This document shows, piece after piece, positions 31,001 to 44,514 of a DNA stretch of 64,000 bases. Location: the NCBI GenBank assembly GCA_003344405.1, contig NOWV01000159.1:117154-181153 (forward strand), given 5' to 3'. Origin of the DNA: Trichoplax sp. H2 (taxonomy: Eukaryota > Placozoa > Uniplacotomia > Trichoplacea). The notes under the pieces are model-generated. The model was not told the DNA's origin. It worked only from the letters and a program-made list of their open reading frames with translations, and ran no database searches. Position 1 is the stretch's first letter, and every line of letters begins with the position of its first letter. The translations under genes and the position numbers were made by a program.

Positions 31001-34000
31001 GAAGATCTAAAAGAAGAAAGGGGTAGCTACCATTGGTAGTGTAGTTTGATTACAGTTCTAAATATTATACATTAAGATTGAAATTGTATTTTATTGAATT
31101 AAGGAAGCGCTTTTCAAGTAAAGCATATTGATCAGATAAACATTTTGCAAAAAACGAATAAAGAATTGGAAAGAAATTTGAAACTTGAGCAAGAACGCTC
31201 TAGAAAGGCCGAGGAAGAGGCTTACGAAAAGGATAAGCAATTAAATGATGCTTTGAGTCGAATGTTGCAATATGAAACGGTAACGACATTTAATTACTTT
31301 TGTATTAGTCCAATTTGGTAATAGTTGAATTTAATTTTTGCAGGGTGAATACGGTTTGACGGACGCCGTTAAAGAGATTAAAGACTGCAAACAACAAATA
31401 CGTTTGAGGGATGCGTAAGTTGATGGGCCCGTAACGTTAAGGTCTTCTTTTTATCTTTTCTTTAAGCTTCAACAATTCTCAACAGAGACATACAAACACT
31501 AACTCAAGACGTAAATAAACTCATGATGGAAATTAATGACATAAATGACGAAAATGAAGAGTTAAGAAGCAGAATTGGCCTTAGCCCAAGAGAGTACGTG
31601 AACGTAGAAGAAATTATGAAGAGAAAGGCGAATCAAAGAGATCAGGAAAAGGCACTAAACAGAGTATTGACAGGAGAGGTAAATTAAAATTAAGCAAAGT
31701 GCGTCGTCTTACCATTCTGACTTTAGTATGTCTTTTTGGTCAAAAATGACAGATTGAACGTCTAGAGGAAGAAAGAATCCAACTGAAGAAGAGATTGCGT
31801 TTGCAAGCAATGCAAGCAATGCAGAAACAAAATTCGTTAGAAGGGTTTGTCCGTTTTAATTATCTTAGAAGATGTATGAGAAATCTAGGATTTACTTTTT
31901 GCTGAAATGCAACGTTTTAAGGGCTAATACAATAAAAATAAATTATCTTAGATATGAAGTCAATAAATTGTTACCTGATGAGCTATTACCGTCTGAAAAA
32001 TCAGCAGAAATAGCTGCGAAATCTTTCAATGATTCTACGACAGAACGAAATCAAGGACAACTCGATTTAACCAGTAAGGTAAATTAGAGCTTTAAATTAG
32101 TGATAGTCTCTTCTCTGTAGTTGTTATTACATTCAGTTATTTAAAATAATATAAAAGTTGATGGTATCGTCGAGGGAAAGGTTATAACGATATAGCGCAA
32201 AAGCGTTTACATTTTTGCCCTATACTGGATTACATGTCGTAACGAAAACTTTCGATTATAATTACAACTATACAATGTCAGTGCTCACAGCAACAACAGG
32301 AATTGATCACGAATGGACTGCTTATCAAAGAATTAAAATCTAAAACAATTAATTACACCTCTCAGATAAAGGTATCAATTGCTAGTGATTAGACTGCTTT
32401 GTCTGACTTTCATTGAAATAGACATTAGCAGTCCTTCTGAATTATGCGGTCATTATATTTATCATCAGAAATTAGAAGAAGACTGTGAAATATTATTAAC
32501 TGCCCTTAAGGAGTTGTTACAAATAATACGGTCAAACAAACACTGTAAGTAAATTTTAACACAAGTTGAAATACGCTGATTACTATCGTTAACTGTTTGA
32601 ATAAATATAATCTAATTTGCTGATTATATATGATATGTAGCTGAAGAGATTTTAAATCACGATAGTGTTCCTCAAATCCTAAAGGTAACGCGTATGCTTG
32701 TATGCATGAGTAACTTTAAAAGGCAGTACTTTCTATAAGAATATTTTTGCATACTGACTATGTTACATAGTGACCTCGTTGTTGTGCCATACTGTACAGA
32801 GGTTTTCTCTAGATGTAATATATATAGACCATAGGAAGTATTAGTATGACGAGACGCCGATGTAATTACGGTAACAAATAATAATTAACTATACCAAAAC
32901 TATCATACATCAAATAGTCTTAGTGGATTATATAAGTAAATGCATATGCTGTATATAGGTATCTGTATGGTATATATGGCCATATAATAGATAGCTTTGA
33001 AAGTTTTTAACTGAACTTATGTTATCTATTTAGCTATTAGAAAGTAATAACCTCAAAGACAGTCGTGATTTAGACTCTAAATTTCAGCAATTGCAGGTGA
33101 CATCAGTAGGAAAAGACAGGTATAAAATTCAATCTTAATAGGTAACAAATAAATATACTTTTTACTCAACACACCCTTTAGATTGCGCATCTTAATGGGC
33201 ATGTAGAAGAGCTTAGAACGCAAGCTGAAAAGATTCATGCTCAAAACAGATCGTTAACCATGCAATGTGACAGGTTGAAGCTAAAAGTATGTACATTTAT
33301 AGTACATAAGAGAGTCTCCTGCTTGTAAAATATGCATTATTCAATCGGTGTGTTAGCAATACGAATACAATATTAAGCTCTTCTATCCACATTGCACAAT
33401 TAGTATACAAATTTGGAGAAGGATTACGCAAGTTTAATGGAAGAAGGTAGACATTTATAAGTGTAGTAACGGTACTATTGTATTTATACATATATTGTAG
33501 TAAAACATTATAAGATTAAGTAATTAAAGTACTTACAAATTTATATATATTCATTATATATGCATTTTATAAGTTCCATCAAATAAGCAGCGAACGAAGC
33601 TCTTTCCTGAAGGACTATCACGATCATCTACTTCATTAATAGGGACACTATCAGAATATTTATTAATTCTATTGCAGGTCATTGAAATAAACGAAGTATT
33701 GAACTGGAGTCTTACAAAAATATGTGCAATTTTTAAATTTAACAATTTATTAATGTTTCAATTTGTTTTAAACAATATCGATATATATTCACCATACTTT
33801 ATTGTAGGAATTATCCTTATGCCAAGGGAGGGAGGAAACTCTACGTATTCGCTTGGATAATTTTAAAAGAATTATACAACTCCATAAAGAAAAGCAGGTT
33901 CTTAAGATCTAAATAGAGTAGGTTAGAAAATGTAACTATAAAAGTACCAACATAAAACCTACTTACTCTGTTTAGAAAACTCTTTATAAACTTCATCTCG

Positions 34001-37000
34001 ATGAAAAGCGAAGCTATAAAACTGTAGTAGATCAGATGAAGATTGAGTTAGAGTTAGCAGAGCGGAAGTTGAAAACTGCTGAAGTTGAATTTAATAGTTT
34101 ACAGGTGACATTATTCTGGTTTTAAACGTTTGCCCTACCACTAAATTAAGATTTATTTCAAATTTTGAATTCGTGTCCATACAAGTAGAAAATAGTGAAT
34201 GAGCTTCATGAAGGAAGCAGCGATAAAACAATTATCCAGCAACAAAGGGAAATTTTAAAACTTCGCATAAACGAAGAAAACAACTTGCGAAACATATCAG
34301 TTTTAGAAAAGCAATTTGAGAATGAAGCAAAGGTTATTACAGTACATTGAATTATTCTATATTAAAATCGTAGCGATTCTTTTGTGTATATTTGACATTC
34401 GTATGAACAACGTATAAAATATACATCTATCGACTTACGATGAAATAATAAGCAAATAGAAACTTTAAGACGCGAATCTACTTTATATGAAAAATTTACG
34501 TTGGACAGAATTTCTTACTTGCAACGATATAAAGTAAGGCGTGGTGAATGAGTGTTTTTGGTTATCTCATTAACGTATTATTAAATCCGTTCCTATGCTG
34601 TATAACTAAAATGCAAGTATATAAATATAAATAGGAAAGAGCAAAATACAAAATTAAGCGTCTTACAGACTATTGTTCAAGTGACAACCACATCGAAGAC
34701 TATGAATTGCTGAGTCGTCAATATTCGGAACTCATGAACAAATACAGGCACTTATTACAGAAAGATATTACCCGAAAACGTTTAGAAGAAGCGATTGCGG
34801 AAGTAGGTTTATAATAATTAGGTCGAATACCTTTATTTTAATTTTGCAACAGATTTATTAAAGAATCGGTTTTTACGTAATTAGGTGAATGCAAACATAG
34901 GCTATAAACAAAATGAAGAAATGAGAAGATTAATATATATTCAACGACAGCAAATAAATGAAAATGCCCACATCCTAGACTCCTTGATAGCAGATGGTAA
35001 ACTACTGAAAAATTCATACTACTCATAACCTCTGGCAACCTGTCCGAATAGTAGAGTAGGAAAGAAAAATACTGTAAGAAATATTGCTAATGTCATTTGT
35101 TTATAGGTCTACTATCTAAAGCCGAATTTGTTCAAATGAAAGAGAGTGTGGAAACGTATAATGTAACTACAAAACTGACTTCTGTGGAAAACAAAGTAAT
35201 TTAAGGCATTGAGGGTTTAAGCGATAAATCAATTCAAGAAACCAAGCAACTACATTAATAAAATTTTTTTGTTTAGCTTCAAACAGAAACTCAGCGGTCT
35301 GACTTCCTAGATGCACAAAATAGAAAACTGAAACAAATGGTTGATTTACTCGAAAAAAGAAATTGCAATTTAGAACAAGAACTGGAAGAAGTAAAATGCG
35401 GCATTACAGCGCTTTAAGTCTACACTGTTGTATACTGTATATTGTATAGTATACTATTGATTAGTTTACTCTTTCGTACAGTGGCATGTCACAATTAATA
35501 TCCATAAATTCAAAGATGGATGTTATTTTAAGGTTTGCCTTTCGGTTACAGGTATCACAATTGAACCTAAAGTTACGAATTAATATCGAGAGCTCAGAAA
35601 AAGATGCATGTAATGTTCACTATTTACTAATAGTAGTTAGATAGAACTTACTGTAGGTGTTCAACTTACGCGTGTAATGTGAGGCATGTTATTTAGATTA
35701 ATAAAATAATCTGTCCGAGCTATTGGAATGACTTATTCTATTCCATTTCTACAAAAAATTGCACACTAATTTGCTGAACAGTGAATCTTAATGAGCCGCT
35801 ACCAGGAAATCGCGAAAAAGTAGAAAGCATAGAGTTAGCTGAATGCAAGCTTAAAGATGAAATTATTCGTCTAAGAAACGAAGTTGAGATAGCAAACAAC
35901 CAAACCGAATGTATGAAGACTTTATATACTGCAAGTCAAGCCGATTTATCGTCTCTTCAAAAACAACTTCGTGATGGAATCCAATTTAGTGATGATAAAG
36001 CTTTAATAGGTTTAATTATGTAATATATCGTTGGCCTGCTAATTCTTTAGAACTTCGTAATCTTGATTTATGCCGATAATAAAATATTAATCATTCTTTT
36101 CTGTTAAATTCTAGCCAAATTATATCATCAACTTTCAACCGTACAACTAAGCGACGCTGTTACAAATAAGAAATTAGAAACGATGCAGCAGAGAGTAAAC
36201 TTGATTTACCTTTAAACTGGTTAACCAGTTGTGAGTCTTTTAATAGTCATCTTTATAAAAATGTAATTATTGATCAACAGATATCAAAGTCGGAAGGAAA
36301 AATTTTAGTGCTTGAAAAATCTCTTGACGATAAAGATGATGTAATAACTACTATGCAACGTACTTTTAAAAGAAAGCTAGCATTTTACAGAAAACGAATA
36401 GTAGTAAGTTACCCTAGAATTTTGTCAGTGGCTTTTCGTGCCAACTGTTAATTCCTTTCATTAATTAATTTAAAAGGATATGAAAAAAAACGCAGGTTCA
36501 GTTTCGATGCAAAAACTAGAACAGCTTCATGAAACATTGGATTCAACTATACAGGAGAAGGTTACCTTTAGAAAACAGCTACAGAATGTCAGTATATTGG
36601 CTTCTTCATGACACTTCATGTCCTGTAAAAAATTTTCCGGTTTTTGTAATATTAGTCGTAATTTATTGTAGGAATTAGAAGCAAATAAGCAATTAGAAGA
36701 AAAAATTGAAGAATTAAACATAAAATGTTCACTGCTTCCTGAAATTGGGAGTAATGATCGTGCATTTGATAAAGTACGGCTACGGCTATTTGCGTATTAT
36801 TATAATGTAACAATTAAGTTAAGATAGCCAAGTTATCAAAATGAAATTTGTAACGCACCCACTTAACACAGCTCCGAAAAACTGATATCCATATTTTTCA
36901 TTTATTTTACAAGGTAAATAAGTTGAACAATATTATAACAGAATTACGGCTAAATGAGTTTAAGCAGACTAGAGTGCTTGATGTTCTACAAAAAAAGGTA

Positions 37001-40000
37001 TCTGTGATGGAAATCGGAATAATAGAAATAACATAGAGGCTTAAACGGCAAAGCTTATTCTTGCTTTATTGGTTTCGACACAAGAATTAGTTTTTTCGAA
37101 AATCTAACATTCTATTGCTTTGTGAACCCTTTTGTATCTACTCTTAACTTATCTAGCATATTATACTGTACTGTACTGTATATTGTGAGCTATCTGAGAA
37201 TATTTGTCATAATTATGTCATTAATTGTATTACAATATAAATACATAGTTCGAGACAATGCTAAGAGCCATACTAGAGCAAATGATATTTAGTCTACTTT
37301 AACTAATTCAAGACAATATCTGTAAAAAATTTCTTTTTGTGCGCATCATTAAAATTTGGATATTTTCGGAATAATTTGTGAACAGGATGCATACCAATGC
37401 AAATTACTCGAAGACAACGAAAAGCAATTAGTTAAGATGGGTGAAGAAAAAGCAGAACTTCAAAATGTTAGTTTATTGGCTTTACAAAGCGTATATTGAA
37501 ATGTGTTAAATGCAAATATTTTAAACGGTTTTGTTTATAGCTTTATTAAAGGAATTCATGTAGTAACGATCACTAAATAAATTTATGTAATCCTTTAGTA
37601 TATTAATATACTTTTAGCGTTAGCTTGCTGCTATTCATACATTATGTAATGTGGCATTTTAATTGTTCGCTTGGAAAAACAGAAACTTCAATATGTTTGG
37701 CTTGAATATGAAGATCGTGAAATTGCTTTGGAAAATAAAATTCAATCGTTGGAAAGCAGGATAGAATCCTCTAACGAAGCAGCAGTACATATGCATGAAG
37801 AATCAGCTATATTAAAGATTGATAGATCCAAGCCTATCTCAGAACAATTAGATCTTGCCTTGAGACAATCTAAGAATTATATTACCATTATTTTACAGTT
37901 GAAATCTCAACTAAAGTCACAAAAGAAGGTATGAATGTTGCAACAGTAACAGTAAATTTATTAAATCGAAGTAATTACTTGACACGAAACGTAACTTACT
38001 TTTTGAAGGAATTCGATACTTTAACAAAAGATATGAAAGCGTGTAACGAGAAGTTACTTCAAAAAGAACAGGTGATTTAGGGAGAGTTTTGAGAAGACAA
38101 CTATTAAATATTGTCGTAACCAAGAAGATAACTCCAGTATTTTAATGAGATTTAATTGATTTGAAAATTAATTAAAAGTTTTGTCCGGTAGGAATTAAAT
38201 GAAATTCGATTACAATTTCCATCGAATTACCGTACTTCCAACTCAAGATCAGGTAACAAAAACGACAAAGAACTAGATATACAGCAAAATTCCGAAATAA
38301 ATCCAGCCATAGAAACGATATCTGCCTTGCAGGTGAGCTATTTCTTTTAAGTGGTATGTTGGCAAGAGCTTAACTGTGAGGTATCTTATTTATCTGAAGA
38401 CACTATTGAAACAGAAAGATATAACGATCGAAAAATATAAAAATAAACTAAAAATGATTAGAGAGGTAAGAAATACTTGGTTTACAAAGTGCTCTTCACA
38501 AATCCGTTACAATCAATTTCAACTATTTCTTTTAGGGTAGAGAGAATAACAGTAGTATTTCCCATACCGACTCGAATCCGCAGGAAAATTTTAAATCACC
38601 TCTAAACTTGCAATTTGACGTAAGCCTATGACTGTTAAATTTTTTTAAATAAAACTTTATATAAGACTTATTTAATATTCTTATTTTTTGCGTCAGCCTG
38701 AAAAACCTTTTACTAGTGATCAAAAGCAGGTAACTATGTTATAATCTATGCGTAAATTATAGTAAATAAAAACGCTTTAACGCATATGGAATATACAAAT
38801 TGAGATAGGAAGACACAATACTTCAACAAGAAGATTCTCTGAAAAGAATGTCAGAACGCTTATCAACTGCACTCAATGAACTGTCAAACCTTAAAGTAGA
38901 AATGAATCAGAGCCGTGCTGCTTTCGAAAAAAAAATCAAAGAGTAAGATTAAAGTAGTACATGTACAGATATATTATTAACTGCACATAAAACTGCTACA
39001 ATATTTTTCGTAAAATTTTAGCAATATTCTAATATGATTAGATTATCAGATATATGGTCAGAGCTACTTCGATGTATGATTTAATGCAAATAACAATATG
39101 CCACTTTCACATTTTGTAGTACACAGAAGGACTATGAAATGAAAATATCGGAACTAGAAGAAATTTTACAAAGAAAAGATGTTGCTTTAAGATCTAGAAT
39201 ACAAGAAATAGAATTGTTGAAAGGAGAGGTTAGCAGATTAAAAGCCATGGATGCATCCCAGAAGGCAAAAGACATGATTGATAAACTCCGAAAGGAAATT
39301 ATTACAAAGGAAAAACAGTTAAAGGTGGTGCACCTAAATTAATTATATATTTTACTAGCGATAAATGTAAGGGTAAGAAGTTAATATTGATAATATACGT
39401 ATGTACATGAATAAGCAAAACTTTTGCATTAAAATTTTTAGTCTCTCAGCAAGGCACTGATGGAACTAAAGCATGAATTAGTTACCTCTTCCGAAAACGA
39501 CGCAAAATCGTCACCGGTAGAAAGTACTAATGTACAGCAGTTAATTGAACGTGAAACCATGCCATTAAAAGAGCAAATTGAAGATAAAAATAAAAAAATT
39601 ATCCATTATAAGAAATTATTGAATGATAAACAAGAAACTGAAGTGCTCTTAAATTCTGAATTAAGAAAGTACCTGGAGGTATCGTATAATTTTAAAATGT
39701 AGGTAATGTAAACTTTAAAAAATTAACTATAATTAAAGAATGGTCAAACTTCATTTAGCAATGCAAGTCAAAGGATTCTATGATTGAAAGGCTTCGAAAA
39801 CATGGGCAAATTAAAGCAGACTTTAAAACTAAACAGGTTACGTCAAATATGCTCCGTAGTCGACTGCTTAGCTTTTTTGTCGAGCGAAGAAAAATATTTT
39901 AGTGGTCTTGCTCTATCTCTTTTTCGAAAAGTGGAAAATTTGCTATTATTTTGTTTATAGAAAAAGTCTGATCAAGATGAAAGCCCAGACGCCGTCGGAA

Positions 40001-41484
40001 CTTTAAGATCAAACTTTGTTAGTGAAACCGATGCAGCTGTAAGTCTTAAATTTAAGAATACTTTAAAGAATAAAGCATGGTAAAAACGAACTTAGTTTAA
40101 AAATTTAATGGTTTCTCAGGTTTTGAAAAAAAATCGGGATTATTGGGAGGATAATAAAAACTTGCAGAAGCGAGTTGATAAATTAAAACTAAAACTCGAT
40201 GAAAAAGACTTTGAATTAAAAGCGGTTATTAAACGAAACGAAATGCTAACTGAAGCATTTAATAGGTAGCGTAATCTTAATTGAAATCGTCGAGCATTTT
40301 TATTTAAAAAGTAATTCTTACGAAACAATACAGCAATTTTTTTTTTTATTCTAAGAATAAATCGTGAACGATCCGTAAAATTATCCAGTAAAGATCAAAA
40401 TAAAGAAATATCGTTACTGCGAACCACCCAGCCGAATAATTCAGCATTTACGTACGCCATTTATGCGTAGGAGAAACCAATTTTATGCTATAATGATATG
40501 TGCATCACTTGGAAAACATTAACTTGAAATTTTGAAATGTATAATATTAGACCAGAACCAAATGAGAACTCTAATAAGGCTATCAACTCAATGAAAAGGA
40601 TAATTCAAAAGCTGCAGTCTGAAAATGCATTTCTGAGAACTAGATTAGAAAATCATGAAATAACTTCGGTATAAAAGCTTACCTATTCATGCTGTGCTCG
40701 TCATAAAATTAAACGATTAGTTAGGGTTAGCGTTACGACGAGTCTGCTACAATGTTACATTATTTCAGACTACTACGAATATTTCTTCGCCGACTGTAAG
40801 CCCTAAAAAACTGGAAAATTCTTCTTCAGTAGCAAAAATTGTTGGAGAGAACAATTCTTTAAGAGTTGACAAAAAAAAGGTTACTCATATCTTTAAAATA
40901 ATACTCTCATCAAACAAAAGTGAATAATTTCTTTAATAAGATTCTTAGCTGTTGTCAGTTTTTATTGGATATCATTAGATTTTTAAAAATGAAAATATAG
41001 CTTAGAACGAATTTTTCATCATAGAAAAATACTATAAATGTTATCTCGGAGTTTGAGTCACATTGAATTCAAATTTGAAAATTTAAAAAATTTTTAAATA
41101 TATTTGCGAAATTTATTTTATTAAAAGGAGGTATTAGTGAAATGTCAGTGCTTTATATCGTTATTTAATATATCATTACCGTTACTACTATGTGTATGAA
41201 TTGATACAGTCAATTAATTCAATTGAAGAGAAAATTTTTTCTGGAAATAGCTCCAAGAAAAATGTACGAGATTATCAGTAGAAATTGGCAGACTAAACGT
41301 TGAAAGAGAAGAACTCCAAAATGATTTGAAGCGAATCGTAAGATGAAAGAAATTCTTCGTTAACATGCAACACTTAAAAACTTTGATATAAATTATAATA
41401 AATACTTTTTTGTTTCACTTTTACCAGAAAACAAGATTATTCGATCAAAACAATTTTGGTCGATCAGGAACCAAAAATGCCTAG
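28028..41484 (+). CDS. CEP290: CEP290 orthologue, ciliary transition-zone coiled-coil protein (58 exons, about 2062 aa)
   Basis: Bridges microtubules and membrane at the ciliary gate. Fifty-eight exons join in phase from ATG 28028 to TAG 41482-41484. Key ones: 28028-28216, 28318-28401, 29622-29723, 30788-31022, 31104-31279, 31344-31414, 31486-31678, 31753-31844, 33574-33677, 34635-34802, 35782-36009, 36115-36194, 36281-36403, 37683-37928, 39120-39324, 39442-39678, 40120-40265, 40551-40668, 41251-41337, 41428-41484. Landmarks matching vertebrate CEP290 in order: INWGKLKK near the start; YGLTDAVKEIKDCKQQI, then IGLSPRE; LFPEGL...SEYLLILLQ; NKYRHLLQKD; PISEQLDLALRQSKNYITII; and MIDKLRKEIITKEKQLK joined to SLSKALMELKHEL. 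Almost all of it is predicted coiled coil. It is about 420 residues shorter than human CEP290, lacking a segment before exon 40551-40668 and the human C-terminal region. Mean intron length is about 127 bases. Confidence 0.93.
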
Positions 41485-44400
41485 TAAATCAGATTTGTAA
41501 TCTATCTGAATAGCCTGGCTATATGACTGTACAGCTACTTTGGATGTATTACAAGAATACAGAAAAATTTTTTCGTACGACTTCTTTTAGATTAAAAAAG
41601 TATTTAAGAAAGTACACCTTTTACGTCAGTAATTTCTAAAAATTTCTCACTTATACTGTAACTGATTAAATACAATTAACTTTCATTTCATTTATACATA
41701 GTTAATTCTAATTTTAATAACAGTTATGACATCGCCGTCAACATGTTTATTTTCTGATCATTTCAGAATTTTGACCAACTATTACAAATTAATATTTTCT
41801 AGTATTGATATTGCTACGTTTTTAATATCAAATTTAAGCAAGCATCAGCATTTACAGAAAGCATTTATGACAGAAAATTTTAAGGTACGAGTACATGTAC
41901 GCATCGTATCTTAGTTTTAAGGCTTTATAGTATACGTATCTCAATTTTATTCAAAGTTGACATTAAGCACTTAAGGTGACAACACTCGAATATTTCCTAA
42001 TAGCCATTTAATTCTCGTATGTAGAAGTTTCTATTATCATCTCAATTATTAAAATTCTTATAAAAGCCAGTTTTATCTCAATTTGATGCAATTTTTTAAA
42101 TTTATAGCTTTCCGAAGTAGTATCTTGAGACTTACATTAATGATTTTGACTATTTTATTTATTTACATATAATGGAGACACAGTATCGTACGTATGACAT
42201 CAACGGTTCATGCAGGGTATGCCAACGAGTGTTGCTTTTTTAGGATTTACAGGCTGATCACGATTTCCTTTGAAGGATCAGTGATGGTGTTAGTAGTACT
42301 GAAAAGACTAGCTTGTTTCTAAAAGTTGACAGGACATAATTTTAAAGTAAACTGTTTAATGATTAATGGAAGTACCTATTCACTGTTCTGAAAGTAGCCT
42401 TCAATTCTCGACTTCTGGTATAAATGGAGAAATTATAGACTTATTACAATCTCTCGAATAATTCCGTCAATACTTGCGTTCGTCTTTATCGATGATAAAA
42501 CCGCAATAAATAGTAATGCTTATTAGACCATTACCACAAAATCTTCGTAAAACTCTGGATTGATAGTCTTTGTAAGTTGTAGTTCTTTAGATTTCTATTT
42601 TCTCTGGCAAGTATGAATCAAAGTGTAGGTGTCTAGCTGGTTAGTCCAAACGTTCGGAAGTTTTGATGCTCGAACTATGGTTACCTTTTGGTATTATTCC
42701 GCATATTCATATTGAACATAGAATGTCGTATTTTTCATCAAGCTGCACATCGACTGATACTATGAAAAATTTAGAGAATTTTTAGTTTCCGGTTGTAATG
42801 CGATTATTGTTAGCAGCTTCATTGCAGTCTCCTTATGCATTAATAAGTGATGTTATAATTATTAGTGATTTCTACGTCCTGACCTAAAACGTCGACTACC
42901 TAACCTAACATGAAGGCGCGAAACTGTTGCGATTTTCATAGTGGGCGTTCTTCCACGAATTTCCAGCTATATATATATAACTATAGTACAGTACTTTTAT
43001 TTTCTTTTTGAATTTGCAATTCGCATGCAGGAAACCACAAAATATAAGAAAAGATCCGATTACTGTATAATTTAAATTCAGCCGTTGTCAACAACAAGGC
43101 TAAATTTATCTCCTTTGTTAATACCGTTAACATAATGACAAAATAAAGTTTAAAAAACATTTTTCAAGTCATGTATGCATTAGGTAAATTTATGGGACAT
43201 CTTAAGAGATACTAGATGATTCGGAAGAATAAACAACGGCAAATTAAATTTTGCTATCGGTGTTAATATACCGTTGTTAAGGTTTTTAAGAAGCTTTTTA
43301 CGTAAACTACAAAGCCGAATCTGAATCAAGCGAATAAAAGTACGAAGATAAACTATTTAGCAGTTTAAGTAGACACTACTATAAAGATATATTTTGATAC
43401 ACGATATAATCCATAGCACTTTTCTGAGCAGTGCATATTTAAATACTCACATGTACTATAGTATATTACGTACAGTATAACACAGCAACTACCTACTATA
43501 TTAATTCATGGCCAGGGCTCGTAAATATAGTAAAATATAACCTTTTAGTACCTAACTACGCACACGCAAGTTATGCTAGAAAAATCTTTCCAACGAATAT
43601 CGCGGGCAGCACAGTACTATCGTGACTTTATAAAATTATTAATGATGACTATAATCACGCTCCTATGGGCCCTTTAAGAAGATGTAAACAGTGACTCGGT
43701 CAATCAAGAAGTTACGTCATCGCTACAAATATAATCTTTAAATGAAAATGATTTGCCATTATAGCTATGACCACCACTACTACATGTCTTACGGACAAAC
43801 TTGCGAATATACTGTACTTTAAAGAATTAGGAGGAAAGTACTGTACAGGTACATCGGTATTAATTTATAAAGGTGGTCTATTCATTAATTCAATACTTAG
43901 CGTTAAGGTGCTCTTATTATTAATTAGTTCATGAGTATTATTTTACGTATGCTGTACTAATATTAGGCAATGCAGTAAAATACGTTTAAAATAAGAATTC
44001 TTCATCTGGCAAAAATTATGTACACAAATTAAATTTAATTTACTGTCAACCTTTATTAGGATCTGTAAAGTTACAGTCGGAAATTTTTAATTTTTGAACA
44101 TTTGGTCAAAACAAGGTGTATCGATAAGGGTAATCGGTGGTCAAGTTTAGTTATAGAAACCCTGGCATTACATTCTCTGAAATATGAACATAAAAAGCCA
44201 CATGTTTCAATATTTATTAAATAAATCGCAGTTACGAAACTGCTTTTTCTAACATAGCTCTCCCTTTCAGAAACATAGGGCGTTATTTTTTATGTTGTAC
44301 TGTATGATGTGTATGATTTGTAAACTTTTCTGTAGATGGAACATTTTGATCAAAATTCTCTGTTTTAATTAAGTGTAACAGCAGAGAGGAAAATAGCGAG

Positions 44401-44514
44401 CAGAGAAAATCGTAAAATTTGATCTATAGGATTGTTAAACAAACGAAGGAGTATCTACAAATTTAAAATAATAAATTAATATTTATTAACATTGCTGTAG
44501 TCATATCGAAGTTT
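41485..44514. other. Intergenic gap between convergent CEP290 and Syt7-like genes
   Basis: About 3 kb of AT-rich sequence between two 3' ends. It contains no exon I can support, a few single GTAC-rich words (for example near 43840) and AT-rich simple sequence. Confidence 0.6.
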
